64,000 nucleotides of DNA from Myxococcus stipitatus (GTDB lineage: Bacteria > Myxococcota > Myxococcia > Myxococcales > Myxococcaceae), in NCBI RefSeq assembly GCF_038561935.1, contig NZ_CP102770.1:3224001-3288000 (forward strand). Direction: 5' to 3'. The notes beneath the pieces were generated by a model. That model was not told the origin of the DNA. It saw nothing but the letters and a program-made list of their open reading frames with translations, and searched no databases. A program made the position numbers and the translations under genes. Position 1 is the first letter of the stretch; the number at the start of each line of letters is the position of its first letter. Shown here in pieces: positions 9,628-18,074 of this stretch.

Positions 9628-10560
9628 TCAGGAGGAAGTGGCCCCCAGCTCCTCCCGAAGCCTCGCGATGTCTCGGGAGGGTGGTGCGCCGAACAGCCGG
9701 CTGTACTCGCGGCTGAACTGGGAGGGGCTCTCATAGCCCACGGAGTGTCCCGCCATCGCCGCGTCCATGGGACGGGCGAGCATCAGCCGGCGGGCCTCCT
9801 GGAGCCTCAGCTGCTTCTGGTATTGCAGCGGGCTCATCGACGTCACGGACTTGAAGTGCTGGTGGAGCGCGGACGGGCTCATGTGGACCGTGCGCGCCAG
9901 CTGCTCGATGCGCATGGGCGCGGCGTAGTTCTCCTTGATCCAATGGATGGCCCGGGTGACGGAGTGCAGCCGGCCGTCGGCCATGGCGATCCTCCGCAGC
10001 TTCGCGGTGGGGTCGTCGGCCAACAGCCGGTAGAGAATCTCGCGGATGAAGAGCGGCGCCAGCACCGGGATGTCTCGCGGCGTGTCCAGGAGCCGAACGA
10101 GGCGCGTCGCCGCATCCAGCAGTGATGCACCCACCGGGCCCAATGCCAGGCCTCGCGCCAGACCTCCCGCCGCAGGAGTCTCCAGCGCCGCCTCCAACAT
10201 CATGTCGCCCAGCTGCCCGGGCTCCAGGTCTAACCGGAAGCAGAGATAGGGCCTCGTCGAGGACGCCTCCACGACCTGTCCCGTGACGGGAAGGTCCACG
10301 GACGCGACCAGGCACTGGTCCGACCCATAGACATACAGCTCGTCCGCCAGCAGGACCTGCTTGCGACCCTGCGCGACGATGCACAGCGCGGGCGCGTGCA
10401 GCACATGCAGCGGAGTGGTGGGCTCCGACGCTCGGATGAGGACCAGCCGAGGGATGGCCGTCGCATGGATGCCATCCGTGGGCGTGTGGCGCTTCATGAG
10501 CGTCGCCAGCACTTCCAGGTCAGGGCTCCGGGCGGGGATTGAGGGGCGGGCGGTCTTCAT
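9628..10560 (-). CDS. AraC-family transcriptional regulator (AraC_N type)
   Basis: A 310-residue regulator. The N-terminal cupin-like AraC_N domain (PF06719 type) includes LCIVAQGRKQVLLADELYVY; the C-terminal part holds two helix-turn-helix units, one around MRIEQLARTVHMSPSALHQH and one around VGYESPSQFSREYSRLFG. This YqhC-like type commonly activates an adjacent oxidoreductase gene. Here it is divergent from an SDR gene with about 147 bases between starts, consistent with that arrangement. The inducer is unknown. Confidence 0.9.
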   Translation of the reverse strand: MKTARPSIPARSPDLEVLATLMKRHTPTDGIHATAIPRLVLIRASEPTTPLHVLHAPALCIVAQGRKQVLLADELYVYGSDQCLVASVDLPVTGQVVEASSTRPYLCFRLDLEPGQLGDMMLEAALETPAAGGLARGLALGPVGASLLDAATRLVRLLDTPRDIPVLAPLFIREILYRLLADDPTAKLRRIAMADGRLHSVTRAIHWIKENYAAPMRIEQLARTVHMSPSALHQHFKSVTSMSPLQYQKQLRLQEARRLMLARPMDAAMAGHSVGYESPSQFSREYSRLFGAPPSRDIARLREELGATSS

Positions 10561-10707
10561 GGACGAGCGTCATAGTGCCGAACGGCGCGGAGCGCTCGTG
10601 GAGGATCAGGCAAGAGTCCACGAGCATCCGGATACCGCCTCCGAGGCCCGTCTTGAGAGGGTGCGCATGTCCCCCGATGACCGGGGCAATCCCACGAGGA
10701 CATGCAC

Positions 10708-11448
10708 ATGACGACGAACATCCAAGGCAAGGTGGTGGCCATCACCGGAGCAAGCAGCGGCATCGGGGAGGCGGCGGCCCGACTGCTTGCCCGACAGGGC
10801 GCGAAGGTGGTGCTGGGCGCCCGTCGCGCGGAGCGACTGGAGGAGCTGGCCCGGGAGCTGAAGTCCCGGGGCGGCGAGGCGCGGGCACGCGCCGTGGACG
10901 TGACGAAGCGGGAGGATGTGGAGGCCTTCGTGGACTTCACGCTGAAGGAGTTCGGACGGCTGGACGTCCTCATCAACAACGCGGGCGTGATGCCGCTGTC
11001 TCGCCTGGAGATGCTGAAGGTGGATGAGTGGGACCGGATGATCGACGTGAACATCCGGGGCGTGCTGCACGGCATCGCGGCGGCGCTGCCGGTGATGAAG
11101 CGTCAGAAGGCGGGTCAGTTCATCAACCTGTCTTCCATTGGCGGCCACGCGGTGAGCCCGACGGCGGCGGTCTACTGCGCCACGAAGTTCGCCGTGCTGG
11201 CCATCTCGGAAGGACTGCGCCAGGAGGTGGGTGGGGACATCCGCGTGACGGTCATCTCCCCGGGCGTCACGACGTCCGAGCTGGCGGAGAGCATCAGCGA
11301 TACGTCCGCCCGCGACCTGATGCGCGAGTTCCGCAAGGTCGCCATCCCCGCGGAGGCCATCGCGCACTCCATCAGCTACGCCATCAGCCAGCCCTCGGAA
11401 GTCGACGTCAGCGAAATCATCATCCGGCCCACCGCGAGCCCTTACTGA
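10708..11448 (+). CDS. Short-chain dehydrogenase/reductase (classical SDR)
   Basis: A 246-residue NAD(P)-dependent oxidoreductase. The cofactor motif TGASSGIG lies near residue 13, NNAG near 88, and the catalytic Ser and Tyr-x-x-x-Lys in LSSIGGHAVSPTAAVYCATK. The GARR stretch after strand 2 favours NADP(H). The ATG at 10708 is chosen because GAGGA lies 7 bases before it, while the ATG at 10702 would be too close. It is divergent from an AraC regulator that probably controls it. This group (YdfG-like) reduces 3-hydroxy acids or various carbonyls; substrate unknown. Confidence 0.9.
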   Translation: MTTNIQGKVVAITGASSGIGEAAARLLARQGAKVVLGARRAERLEELARELKSRGGEARARAVDVTKREDVEAFVDFTLKEFGRLDVLINNAGVMPLSRLEMLKVDEWDRMIDVNIRGVLHGIAAALPVMKRQKAGQFINLSSIGGHAVSPTAAVYCATKFAVLAISEGLRQEVGGDIRVTVISPGVTTSELAESISDTSARDLMREFRKVAIPAEAIAHSISYAISQPSEVDVSEIIIRPTASPY

Positions 11449-11636
11449 TTCCTCGGCGCCGAGGTGCTGCCCGCTCCGCGATGCAGACGCGCGCTCCCAG
11501 GCCACGTCCGCGCTCCATCCCCTGGTGCGCGCGCTGAAGTGGCGTCGGCTGGGTCGGCTTGCTGAACGAAGAAGACATCCATGACGGTGTCCGAATCCGG
11601 CGAGTCCACCCTCCGGCGCGGTGCTAGCCTGCGTTC

Positions 11637-13226
11637 ATGTCGACGCTTGCCAATGCCTCCGCGATTCCTGACGCGCATACGTGTGAGCAGGCGCGCCTCA
11701 CGCGCGACCCACGCTTCGACGGGTTGTTCTTCACCGCGGTCACCAGCACCAGGATCTACTGCCGCCCCGTCTGTCCGGCGCCGACGGCCAAGCGCTTCAC
11801 GTATTACGCGAGCGCCGCCGCAGCGGAAGCCGGCGGCTATCGGCCCTGCCTGCGATGTCGCCCGGAGCTGTCACCTGGCGACGGTACATGGCGTCGGGGC
11901 GATGCGCTGTTGGCGCGCGCCTTGAAACTGATTGAACAAGGCGTTCTCGACGAACAGCCCCTGTCGGCACTCGCCGAGCGCGTCGACATCGGCGAGCGCC
12001 AGCTGCGTCGGCTGTTCGTCGAACGCCTCGGCGTGTCGCCCATGGGGGTGCATGGCACGCGGCGCTTGTTGTTCGCCAAGCAGTTGCTGACGGAGACGGC
12101 AATGCCCATCACCGAGGTCGCGCTTGCGGCCGGTTTTGGCAGCCTGCGCCGCTTCAACGCCGCCTTCCTCGACGCCTATCGGATGGCCCCGCGCGACCTG
12201 CGCAAGCAGCGCGTCGAAGTTCCCGGCGAGACCTTGAAGCTGCGCCTGGGGTATCGCCCACCCTACGACTTCGTCGCGATGCTTGAGGTCCTGCGCGGGC
12301 GCGCGCTGCCCGGTGTCGAAGTGGTGGATGCCACGAGCTACTCGCGAGTGTTCGGCTCGAGCCATGCGCCGGGCTGGCTGCGGGTTTCGCAATGGCCTGC
12401 CTCGCATCGGCTGGCGGACGACCATGCGCTACAGCTCGAACTGCACGGCGCGCGCCCTTCGCAGATGCTGGAGATCATCCATCGGCTGCGACGCATGTTC
12501 GATCTCGACGCGGACCCGCGGGCCATCGCCGATGCGCTCGGCGCCGATGCGCGGCTGCGTCCGTTGCTGAAGCAACACGCGGGACTGCGCGTTCCCAGCG
12601 GCTGGGACGGATTCGAGAGCGCGGTGCTCGCGCTCATCGGCCCTCAGCGCGGCGTCGCCCGCGCACGCACGCTGGCGGCGCGACTGTCGCATCACTTCGG
12701 TCAGCCACTGCCGGCACCCCTCGTGCCTGGACTCGACCATCTCTTCCCCACGCCGGAGGCGCTGGCCGACGCCGACCTGGAGTCGGCCGGCCTGACACAC
12801 GCGTGTGCGCGGACCCTCCGGGCCATGGCGCGCGCACTGCTGGAGGACCACGTCGACTTCAAGCCGGAGCGCACGCTGGACGACTTCACGGCGCGATGGG
12901 GCGCGTTGCCCGGCATCGGCCCGCGCACCGCGCAGGACCTCGCGCTGCGCGTCTTGGGCCATCCCGATGCCTTCCCCGCCGACGACCGGGTGCTGCGGCG
13001 CGCGGTCCCCAACGATGGTTCGCGCATGAGCACGAAGGCCCTGACCGCGCGAGCGGAGGCCTGGCGGCCCTGGCGCGCCTATGCGGTGATGCATCTGTGG
13101 AAGGACTCGATGGGGCCCGCGAAGGCCACATCCCGCGCGAGCCCGCCCTCGACAAACATCCCGGTCAAGACCACGCTGCTCGAGCGCACGCCGCCCCGAG
13201 CGCGCCAGCCAGGAAGGCGAAGGTGA
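11637..13226 (+). CDS. alkA: Ada-type regulator fused to AlkA DNA-3-methyladenine glycosylase II
   Basis: A 529-residue three-part protein. Residues 1-80 form the Ada zinc domain with Cys ligands and methyl acceptor (IYCRPVCPAPTAKR and GYRPCLRCRPE). Residues 90-190 carry an AraC-type helix-turn-helix. Residues 200 to about 490 form AlkA: the AlkA N-terminal domain (LRLGYRPPYDFVAML), then the helix-hairpin-helix LPGIGPRTAQDLALRV and the catalytic Asp in DAFPADD. It senses methyl phosphotriesters, activates repair genes and excises alkylated bases. The Ogt gene starts 7 bases after its stop, so the two form a repair operon. The C-terminal 40 residues are a low-complexity basic tail. Confidence 0.92.
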   Translation: MSTLANASAIPDAHTCEQARLTRDPRFDGLFFTAVTSTRIYCRPVCPAPTAKRFTYYASAAAAEAGGYRPCLRCRPELSPGDGTWRRGDALLARALKLIEQGVLDEQPLSALAERVDIGERQLRRLFVERLGVSPMGVHGTRRLLFAKQLLTETAMPITEVALAAGFGSLRRFNAAFLDAYRMAPRDLRKQRVEVPGETLKLRLGYRPPYDFVAMLEVLRGRALPGVEVVDATSYSRVFGSSHAPGWLRVSQWPASHRLADDHALQLELHGARPSQMLEIIHRLRRMFDLDADPRAIADALGADARLRPLLKQHAGLRVPSGWDGFESAVLALIGPQRGVARARTLAARLSHHFGQPLPAPLVPGLDHLFPTPEALADADLESAGLTHACARTLRAMARALLEDHVDFKPERTLDDFTARWGALPGIGPRTAQDLALRVLGHPDAFPADDRVLRRAVPNDGSRMSTKALTARAEAWRPWRAYAVMHLWKDSMGPAKATSRASPPSTNIPVKTTLLERTPPRARQPGRRR

Positions 13227-13233
13227 CCGCGTC

Positions 13234-13743
13234 ATGCAAAGCAAAGTGCTCTATCGCCACATCGAAAGCCCGGTCGGGGTGTTGCTGATTGCCGGCAATG
13301 ACGCGGGCCTGCGGCTGATCGAGTTCCAGTCGCCTCGCCACCCGACGCCTCGGACCGAGGATTGGCAGGAAGGCGACCACGCGGTGCTGCGGGACACCCA
13401 GCAGCAGCTGGGCGAGTACTTCGCGGGCCGACGCCGGGGCTTCGACCTGCCTCTGGCGCCGCAGGGGACGGAGTTCCAGCTCCAGGTGTGGCGGGAGCTC
13501 GCCAACATCCCCTTTGGCGGCACGATCAGCTACGCCGAGCTCGCGCTGCGCCTGGACAAGCCGACGGCGACGCGCGCGGTAGGCGCGGCGAATGGGCGCA
13601 ATCCAATTCCCATCGTGCTGCCGTGTCATCGCGTGATCGGCACGGACGGCAGCCTCACCGGTTTCGGCGGCGGCTTGCCGACCAAGCAGTTCCTGCTGCG
13701 ATTGGAAGGAGTGCTTCCGCGCCAAGTGGAGCTGTTCGCGTGA
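13234..13743 (+). CDS. ogt: Methylated-DNA--protein-cysteine methyltransferase
   Basis: A 169-residue suicide repair enzyme that removes the methyl group from O6-methylguanine. The active-site motif VLPCHRVIG is present with its acceptor Cys, preceded by the helix-turn-helix recognition region [20 protein letters not shown] and the finger Arg in [13 protein letters not shown]. Length matches Ogt. It lies 7 bases downstream of the Ada-AlkA gene and is almost certainly co-transcribed, giving direct reversal and base excision in one unit. Confidence 0.95.
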   Translation: MQSKVLYRHIESPVGVLLIAGNDAGLRLIEFQSPRHPTPRTEDWQEGDHAVLRDTQQQLGEYFAGRRRGFDLPLAPQGTEFQLQVWRELANIPFGGTISYAELALRLDKPTATRAVGAANGRNPIPIVLPCHRVIGTDGSLTGFGGGLPTKQFLLRLEGVLPRQVELFA

Positions 13744-13793
13744 CAGGACCGGAACAAGCTCCTCGCGACAAGCCTCCACCCAGCAGCGGGTCC

Positions 13794-13824
13794 GGCGCTG
13801 AAGTCAATAGGCGCTGAAGTCAAT
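13794..13824. repeat. Tandem 15-bp duplication at the 3' edge of cluster 1
   Basis: GGCGCTGAAGTCAAT occurs at 13794-13808 and again at 13810-13824, separated by one base. The second copy encodes the last residues of the kinase (IDFSA) and the first lies just beyond its stop codon. It marks the boundary between the repair genes and the peptide-export operon. Confidence 0.85.
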
Positions 13825-14817
13825 CTGCAGGACGGGGGTGTCCGCTTCGATGTCGCGCCGGAACCGCCCCCACCGGTCGAGCGTGCTCTCGTCCAGCACG
13901 GCCGGGTCGCGATACTGGTGGAACAGCGCGTAGTTCATCGAGCGCTGGAGCGCGAGCAGGTCCGGAATGGCCGCGAGCCACTCGCGGTCCATCCGTCGGA
14001 GCTCCCGATATCCTTCGAGGAACGGCCCCAGGAACGCGGAGACCGCCGCGTCGCGCGCCTCTCGAGCCTCGCCTCGCGCGATGTAGAAGAGGAGGACCGC
14101 GATGTCCTTGACGAACCACGCGTACTCGCAGTTGTCGAAGTCGAACGCGGTGATCTTCCCTTCGGCGAAGCAGAAGTTGTGCATGTGGAGGTCGGCGTGA
14201 ATCAGCCCGTAGCCCTCCGGTGTCCGCGGTAGCCGGTTCAATCGCTCGATGATCGCCGCGGTGCGCTCACGGACGAGCGTCTCCTCGGGAGGCGCGAACC
14301 GGTTGATGTCGACCACGTCGTACTCGTGCCATTCCTGGCGCTTGAGCCTGGGGCTCGAAGGCGTGTAGGTCTCGGCGCGGTTGTGGAGCCGCGCGAACAG
14401 CCGGCCCATGTCCCGGAACAAGGGGGCCTTCCAGTAGCGCTCCTTGAGCGGAGGCGCGTCGTCGAAGACGATGCCCGGCGCGCGCTCGAACGCGGTGGCG
14501 ACGAAGTAGCTGCCGGGCTCGCGGTCTTCGATGCGCTCCACGAACTGCCCCGAGTCGGAGAGGATCGGCGAGGCGATGGGAATGCGCGCGGCGGCCAGGT
14601 AGCGGACGAACTCGACCTCGCCCAACGTGTAGTCGATGGTTCGCCGCGTGCTGTGCGAGATGCGCAGGATGAGGCCTTCGCCGTCGTCGTTCTCCGCCTC
14701 GTAGACGAAGTTCTCGAAGGCCGCGAGCTCGGTGAGCTGCTCGGGCGACAGGCCATACCGGCGCGCGGCCTCATCGCGAATCGGTTCGTGGAAGCGGCGG
14801 ACGAGCTCTGGATGCAT
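13804..14817 (-). CDS. APH/SrkA-like phosphotransferase (kinase) in the cluster 1 operon
   Basis: A 337-residue protein of the aminoglycoside phosphotransferase/choline-kinase fold. The catalytic loop HADLHMHNF and the metal-binding FDFDN motif (near residues 210-230) are intact. Order and length resemble SrkA/RdoA-type stress kinases and homoserine-kinase-like enzymes. It has no signal peptide. The gene starts 8 bases after the stop of the 582-residue cluster 1 protein and is last in the minus-strand operon, so it is probably co-expressed with the exporters. A role in peptide phosphorylation or self-protection is speculation; cluster 2 has no counterpart. Confidence 0.8.
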   Translation of the reverse strand: MHPELVRRFHEPIRDEAARRYGLSPEQLTELAAFENFVYEAENDDGEGLILRISHSTRRTIDYTLGEVEFVRYLAAARIPIASPILSDSGQFVERIEDREPGSYFVATAFERAPGIVFDDAPPLKERYWKAPLFRDMGRLFARLHNRAETYTPSSPRLKRQEWHEYDVVDINRFAPPEETLVRERTAAIIERLNRLPRTPEGYGLIHADLHMHNFCFAEGKITAFDFDNCEYAWFVKDIAVLLFYIARGEAREARDAAVSAFLGPFLEGYRELRRMDREWLAAIPDLLALQRSMNYALFHQYRDPAVLDESTLDRWGRFRRDIEADTPVLQIDFSAY

Positions 14818-14825
14818 CTGACCCT

Positions 14826-16574
14826 CTAGTCCTTCAACGTGAGGCTGCTCTCACCATAACCCAGCACGGTCGATGCGGAGTTGCTGGTGACCGAGAGACC
14901 CAGGCCTCGCGCGAGGGTCTCCGCCATCGGGGGGCCATTGCGCGGCCGGGTGAACGCCGCCAGGTCCATGCCGGTCAGGGGATGGTCCGGGCGCTGGAGC
15001 CGCTGGTTCAGCAGGGCCTGCTCACGCTCGACGACGCGCAGGCACCGGCGCTCGAGCGCGAACGCGCTGGCCGCGATGCCCGCGAGCTCGCCGCAGAGGG
15101 GCTCCGCCACGGCCACGTCTCCCGGCAGCCCGTGCGCGAAGAGCTCGGCCAGCCGCCGGCGGCTCGTGGCCTGCTCGGCCGGGTCCAGCTTCGCCAGCTC
15201 GTCCAGCGAGGTGCCCTGGGGCGTGCCCGGGAACGCCTCGCCGATGCGCGCGAACAACCAGCGGCTGAGCTTGATCTCCCGCTGGTAGGTCTCGGCGAGC
15301 GGGAAGTCGTCGCGGAGCAGCGGGTAGTGCGCGACGTCGATGGGCGCCTCCACGCGCTCCTGCAGCGCGGTGCGCGGGAGGTGTCCCGCGAACGCCGCCC
15401 GGAGCTGTTCGTGGAGCAGCCCCTGGGTCGCGCCGAGGAAGCGGACCACCGATTCGACACGCTGGCCGAGCAGGCCGTAGTCGATGGCGGCGTCGAGATC
15501 TCCAAGGCGCGCCGCGATGTCGGGCTGGGCATTGATGGGTGCCGGGGCCAGGCCGGTCAACACCTGCAGGTATTCGTTGATGAGCGCCGGCGGCCCGGCG
15601 CACACGCCGTGCGGACCATTGAAGACGGCGTGACGCTCGGCGTAGTCCACGATCTTCTGCGCGGTGACGGGCTGCTCGGGGGTGTCGCGCACCAGGTCGT
15701 TGGTGACCAGGCGAACACCGTCGATCAGCCGGAACATGGCCGCGAGCCCGCTGTCGAGCTCTCCGTTCGGCACCGGCTGGACGCCCCGCACCATCACGTA
15801 CCCGACCGACGCGAGCGTGCAGACGACCATCATGTGGAGCTCGCCCGCCGTGAGCACGTCCGGGGTCCGGGGCGGCATGCGCGCGAAGTAGGCCTTGCGG
15901 AACTGCTCGGTCAGCGAGAGCAGCTCCGGCCACTGACGCGCCATGGCCTTCATGGCCGTCACGTTCATCGGGCGTTCGTTCTGGTACCGGCTCCCCGCGT
16001 ACTGGCACTGCTTGCGCACGGTGGGGAGATCGAGGAACAAGGTGCGCGGTGCGACGTTGTTCTCGCCCACCTGCCGGCCGTCTCCGTCGATGGCCGGATG
16101 CGCCACGCGGTAGACCGGTACGACCACCTCGAGGTTGGACAGCTCGAACGCGCGTCCGAACGCCTGTTCCGTCAGCACGGGGCAACGATTGTCGTGGCCG
16201 CTGAACGTGAGCGGCTCGCGCCCGGCAGGCACCTCACCCAACCGCTCGGGGTAGGACACCGAGGAGCGTCCCGTGGGCGCATCCGCGACCCGCCGCAACA
16301 CCCGCTGTTCAATCAGCGCCTCGAGCAGGTCCCGGATCTTCTCCCAGGAATGGGGCGCGCCGTCCGACCACGCCATGGCGTCGGAGGCCTGGAACTGCTC
16401 GAGCTGGAGCAGCTTCTCGCCCACGGGCGCGACGTCCGGCTCGTCGAAGATGAGCTCCACCTCGCCGTAGAAGAGGTGCAGGACCGGCTGGCCATTCCCC
16501 GGGTCGATCCGGTCGTGCGTGAGCCGCCTTCGTTGGGGAATGTAGAGCATCTCATCCGCTTGCAGCTGTGCCAT
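14826..16574 (-). CDS. Cluster 1 conserved protein of unknown family (candidate peptide-modifying protein)
   Basis: A 582-residue protein I cannot assign to a family. It is clearly homologous along its length to the 602-residue protein of cluster 2. Shared blocks are PVYRVAHPAID, GENNV, GSRYQNERPMNVTAMKAM, VPNGELD, FRLIDGVR, GVCAGPPALINEY and AAIDYGLLG. Most of it is predicted helical, without signal peptide or membrane segment, so it is probably cytosolic. It sits 6 bases after the outer-membrane lipoprotein gene and 8 before the kinase. Being the only non-transport protein shared by both clusters, it is the best candidate for acting on the precursor peptide, but immunity or regulation is also possible. 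Confidence 0.7.
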   Translation of the reverse strand: MAQLQADEMLYIPQRRRLTHDRIDPGNGQPVLHLFYGEVELIFDEPDVAPVGEKLLQLEQFQASDAMAWSDGAPHSWEKIRDLLEALIEQRVLRRVADAPTGRSSVSYPERLGEVPAGREPLTFSGHDNRCPVLTEQAFGRAFELSNLEVVVPVYRVAHPAIDGDGRQVGENNVAPRTLFLDLPTVRKQCQYAGSRYQNERPMNVTAMKAMARQWPELLSLTEQFRKAYFARMPPRTPDVLTAGELHMMVVCTLASVGYVMVRGVQPVPNGELDSGLAAMFRLIDGVRLVTNDLVRDTPEQPVTAQKIVDYAERHAVFNGPHGVCAGPPALINEYLQVLTGLAPAPINAQPDIAARLGDLDAAIDYGLLGQRVESVVRFLGATQGLLHEQLRAAFAGHLPRTALQERVEAPIDVAHYPLLRDDFPLAETYQREIKLSRWLFARIGEAFPGTPQGTSLDELAKLDPAEQATSRRRLAELFAHGLPGDVAVAEPLCGELAGIAASAFALERRCLRVVEREQALLNQRLQRPDHPLTGMDLAAFTRPRNGPPMAETLARGLGLSVTSNSASTVLGYGESSLTLKD

Positions 16575-16580
16575 GGCTTC

Positions 16581-18074
16581 TCACTCCCGCTTCAATGTGA
16601 CGTCGCGCGACCAGGTACCGCCGAGCGAGCGATAGACCGCGACGCGATGGTTGAGCAGCAGTCGTTGTGCTTGCAGACTCGCACGCTCGAGCCCGACCAG
16701 ATTCGTCAGGGCGCTGAGCACCGTCAGATAGTCCGAGTGCCCTTGCTCGAAGAGCCGCCTCGCCTCGTCCAGGAGCTGCCGCCCGAGCTGGACCTGCACA
16801 CGCAGGCTGCGCAGGCTCGTCGCCTCGTTCTCCTCCTGGACCACGGCATCCTGCACCCGCCCGATCGCGGTCTGCAGCGCGAGCTTGTATTGGACGTGCC
16901 GACGCTCGAGCTGCAGCGGCAGTCGCAAGTGCTCGGTGAATCTCTCTCCATCGAACAGGGCCCAGGTCAGGTTCACCCCGACGAGGTACTGGCCGAGGAC
17001 CGGCTCCGAGAGGCCGATCTTCGCGGCGCCCACGCTGCCCACGAGCTGGATGGTTGGAAGCCAGCTCGCCCGGTTCGCGTTGATGCGGTGCTCGACCTCG
17101 GCGACGCGCAGCTCCGCGAGCCGCATCTCGGGCGTGTTCACGTTCAGGTCGCTCGGCGTTCCGAGCGCTGGCGGAGGCGGGAGGTCGGGAAGCTGCCGCT
17201 CGAGTGGAACGACGTCGTCCGTGGGGCTGGGAGTCCGGCCCAGCAGCGCCTTCAGCTCCGAGTTCAAGAGCGCGTTCCGGGTGGAGATGAGCGGCACCTG
17301 CGATTCGAGGTTCACCAGCAACTGCTCCTGCTGCAGCACCGCGAGCCGGGGCGTGAGGTGCTGTTCGAACCGCGCTTGGATCAGCCGGAGCAGCTCCTTG
17401 TTGTATTCAATCTGCCGCAGCGTGAGGTCCCGGAGCGCGCGGGCCTCGAGGATGTCGAACCAGAGCTGGGTGATCCGCAGCGCCATGTCCTGGACGCGGC
17501 CCTCGGTGAGCTGCCGCTGCTGCTCGGCGAAGTTCATTCCCGCGCTTCGCCGCGCGGCGAGGTTTCCGAACAGGTCGACCTGGTAGGCCACGCCGAAATC
17601 GGCGGTGGCGATGTTGTACTCGACCTGGGTTGCCGGCACGGGCGGAACGTTGGCCTTGATATGCCTCAACCCCGCCGGGTTGAGGATGCCGACCTGCAGC
17701 GGGTACCACCAACCCTGCGGCACGGTGGGGTCGAGCTGGTTCTCGTAGATGAGGTCCCGCACGTCGCGCAGGGTCAGGTTGTCGCGGAAGCTCTCCTGGA
17801 TGGCCGCGTCGAGCGCTGGGTCGGCGAACGCCGACCACCAGACCTTGTCCTGGGTGACGCGCTCGGCTGGCTGCTCGGGCGCGGCCTCGTTCGGTGGCCG
17901 TGGGCTTGGAGTCCCGCCCTCGGAGGGGCTGGGCGGTTGGGACGGGTCGGTGCGCAGATCGACGGCGGTCGAGTAGCGGCTCGGCGCCGGAGGCGGCTTG
18001 ACGACGACGGGATGGACCCATCCGCAACCGGCGCAGAACGTCGCGAGGAGAGCGAGCGAAGATCGAAGTCTCAT
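16581..18074 (-). CDS. TolC/NodT-like outer-membrane efflux lipoprotein
   Basis: A 497-residue protein starting MRLRSSLALLATFCAGCGW, a lipoprotein signal with Cys after AG. A Pro-rich linker (residues 25-60) is followed by two outer-membrane-efflux repeats with long helices (for example around MNFAEQQRQLTEGRVQDMAL and LNSELKALLG). It should form the trimeric outer-membrane duct for the inner-membrane exporter and HlyD adaptor. Its ATG overlaps the stop of the upstream ABC gene (ATGA), so they are translationally coupled. Cluster 2 has no such gene. Confidence 0.88.
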   Translation of the reverse strand: MRLRSSLALLATFCAGCGWVHPVVVKPPPAPSRYSTAVDLRTDPSQPPSPSEGGTPSPRPPNEAAPEQPAERVTQDKVWWSAFADPALDAAIQESFRDNLTLRDVRDLIYENQLDPTVPQGWWYPLQVGILNPAGLRHIKANVPPVPATQVEYNIATADFGVAYQVDLFGNLAARRSAGMNFAEQQRQLTEGRVQDMALRITQLWFDILEARALRDLTLRQIEYNKELLRLIQARFEQHLTPRLAVLQQEQLLVNLESQVPLISTRNALLNSELKALLGRTPSPTDDVVPLERQLPDLPPPPALGTPSDLNVNTPEMRLAELRVAEVEHRINANRASWLPTIQLVGSVGAAKIGLSEPVLGQYLVGVNLTWALFDGERFTEHLRLPLQLERRHVQYKLALQTAIGRVQDAVVQEENEATSLRSLRVQVQLGRQLLDEARRLFEQGHSDYLTVLSALTNLVGLERASLQAQRLLLNHRVAVYRSLGGTWSRDVTLKRE

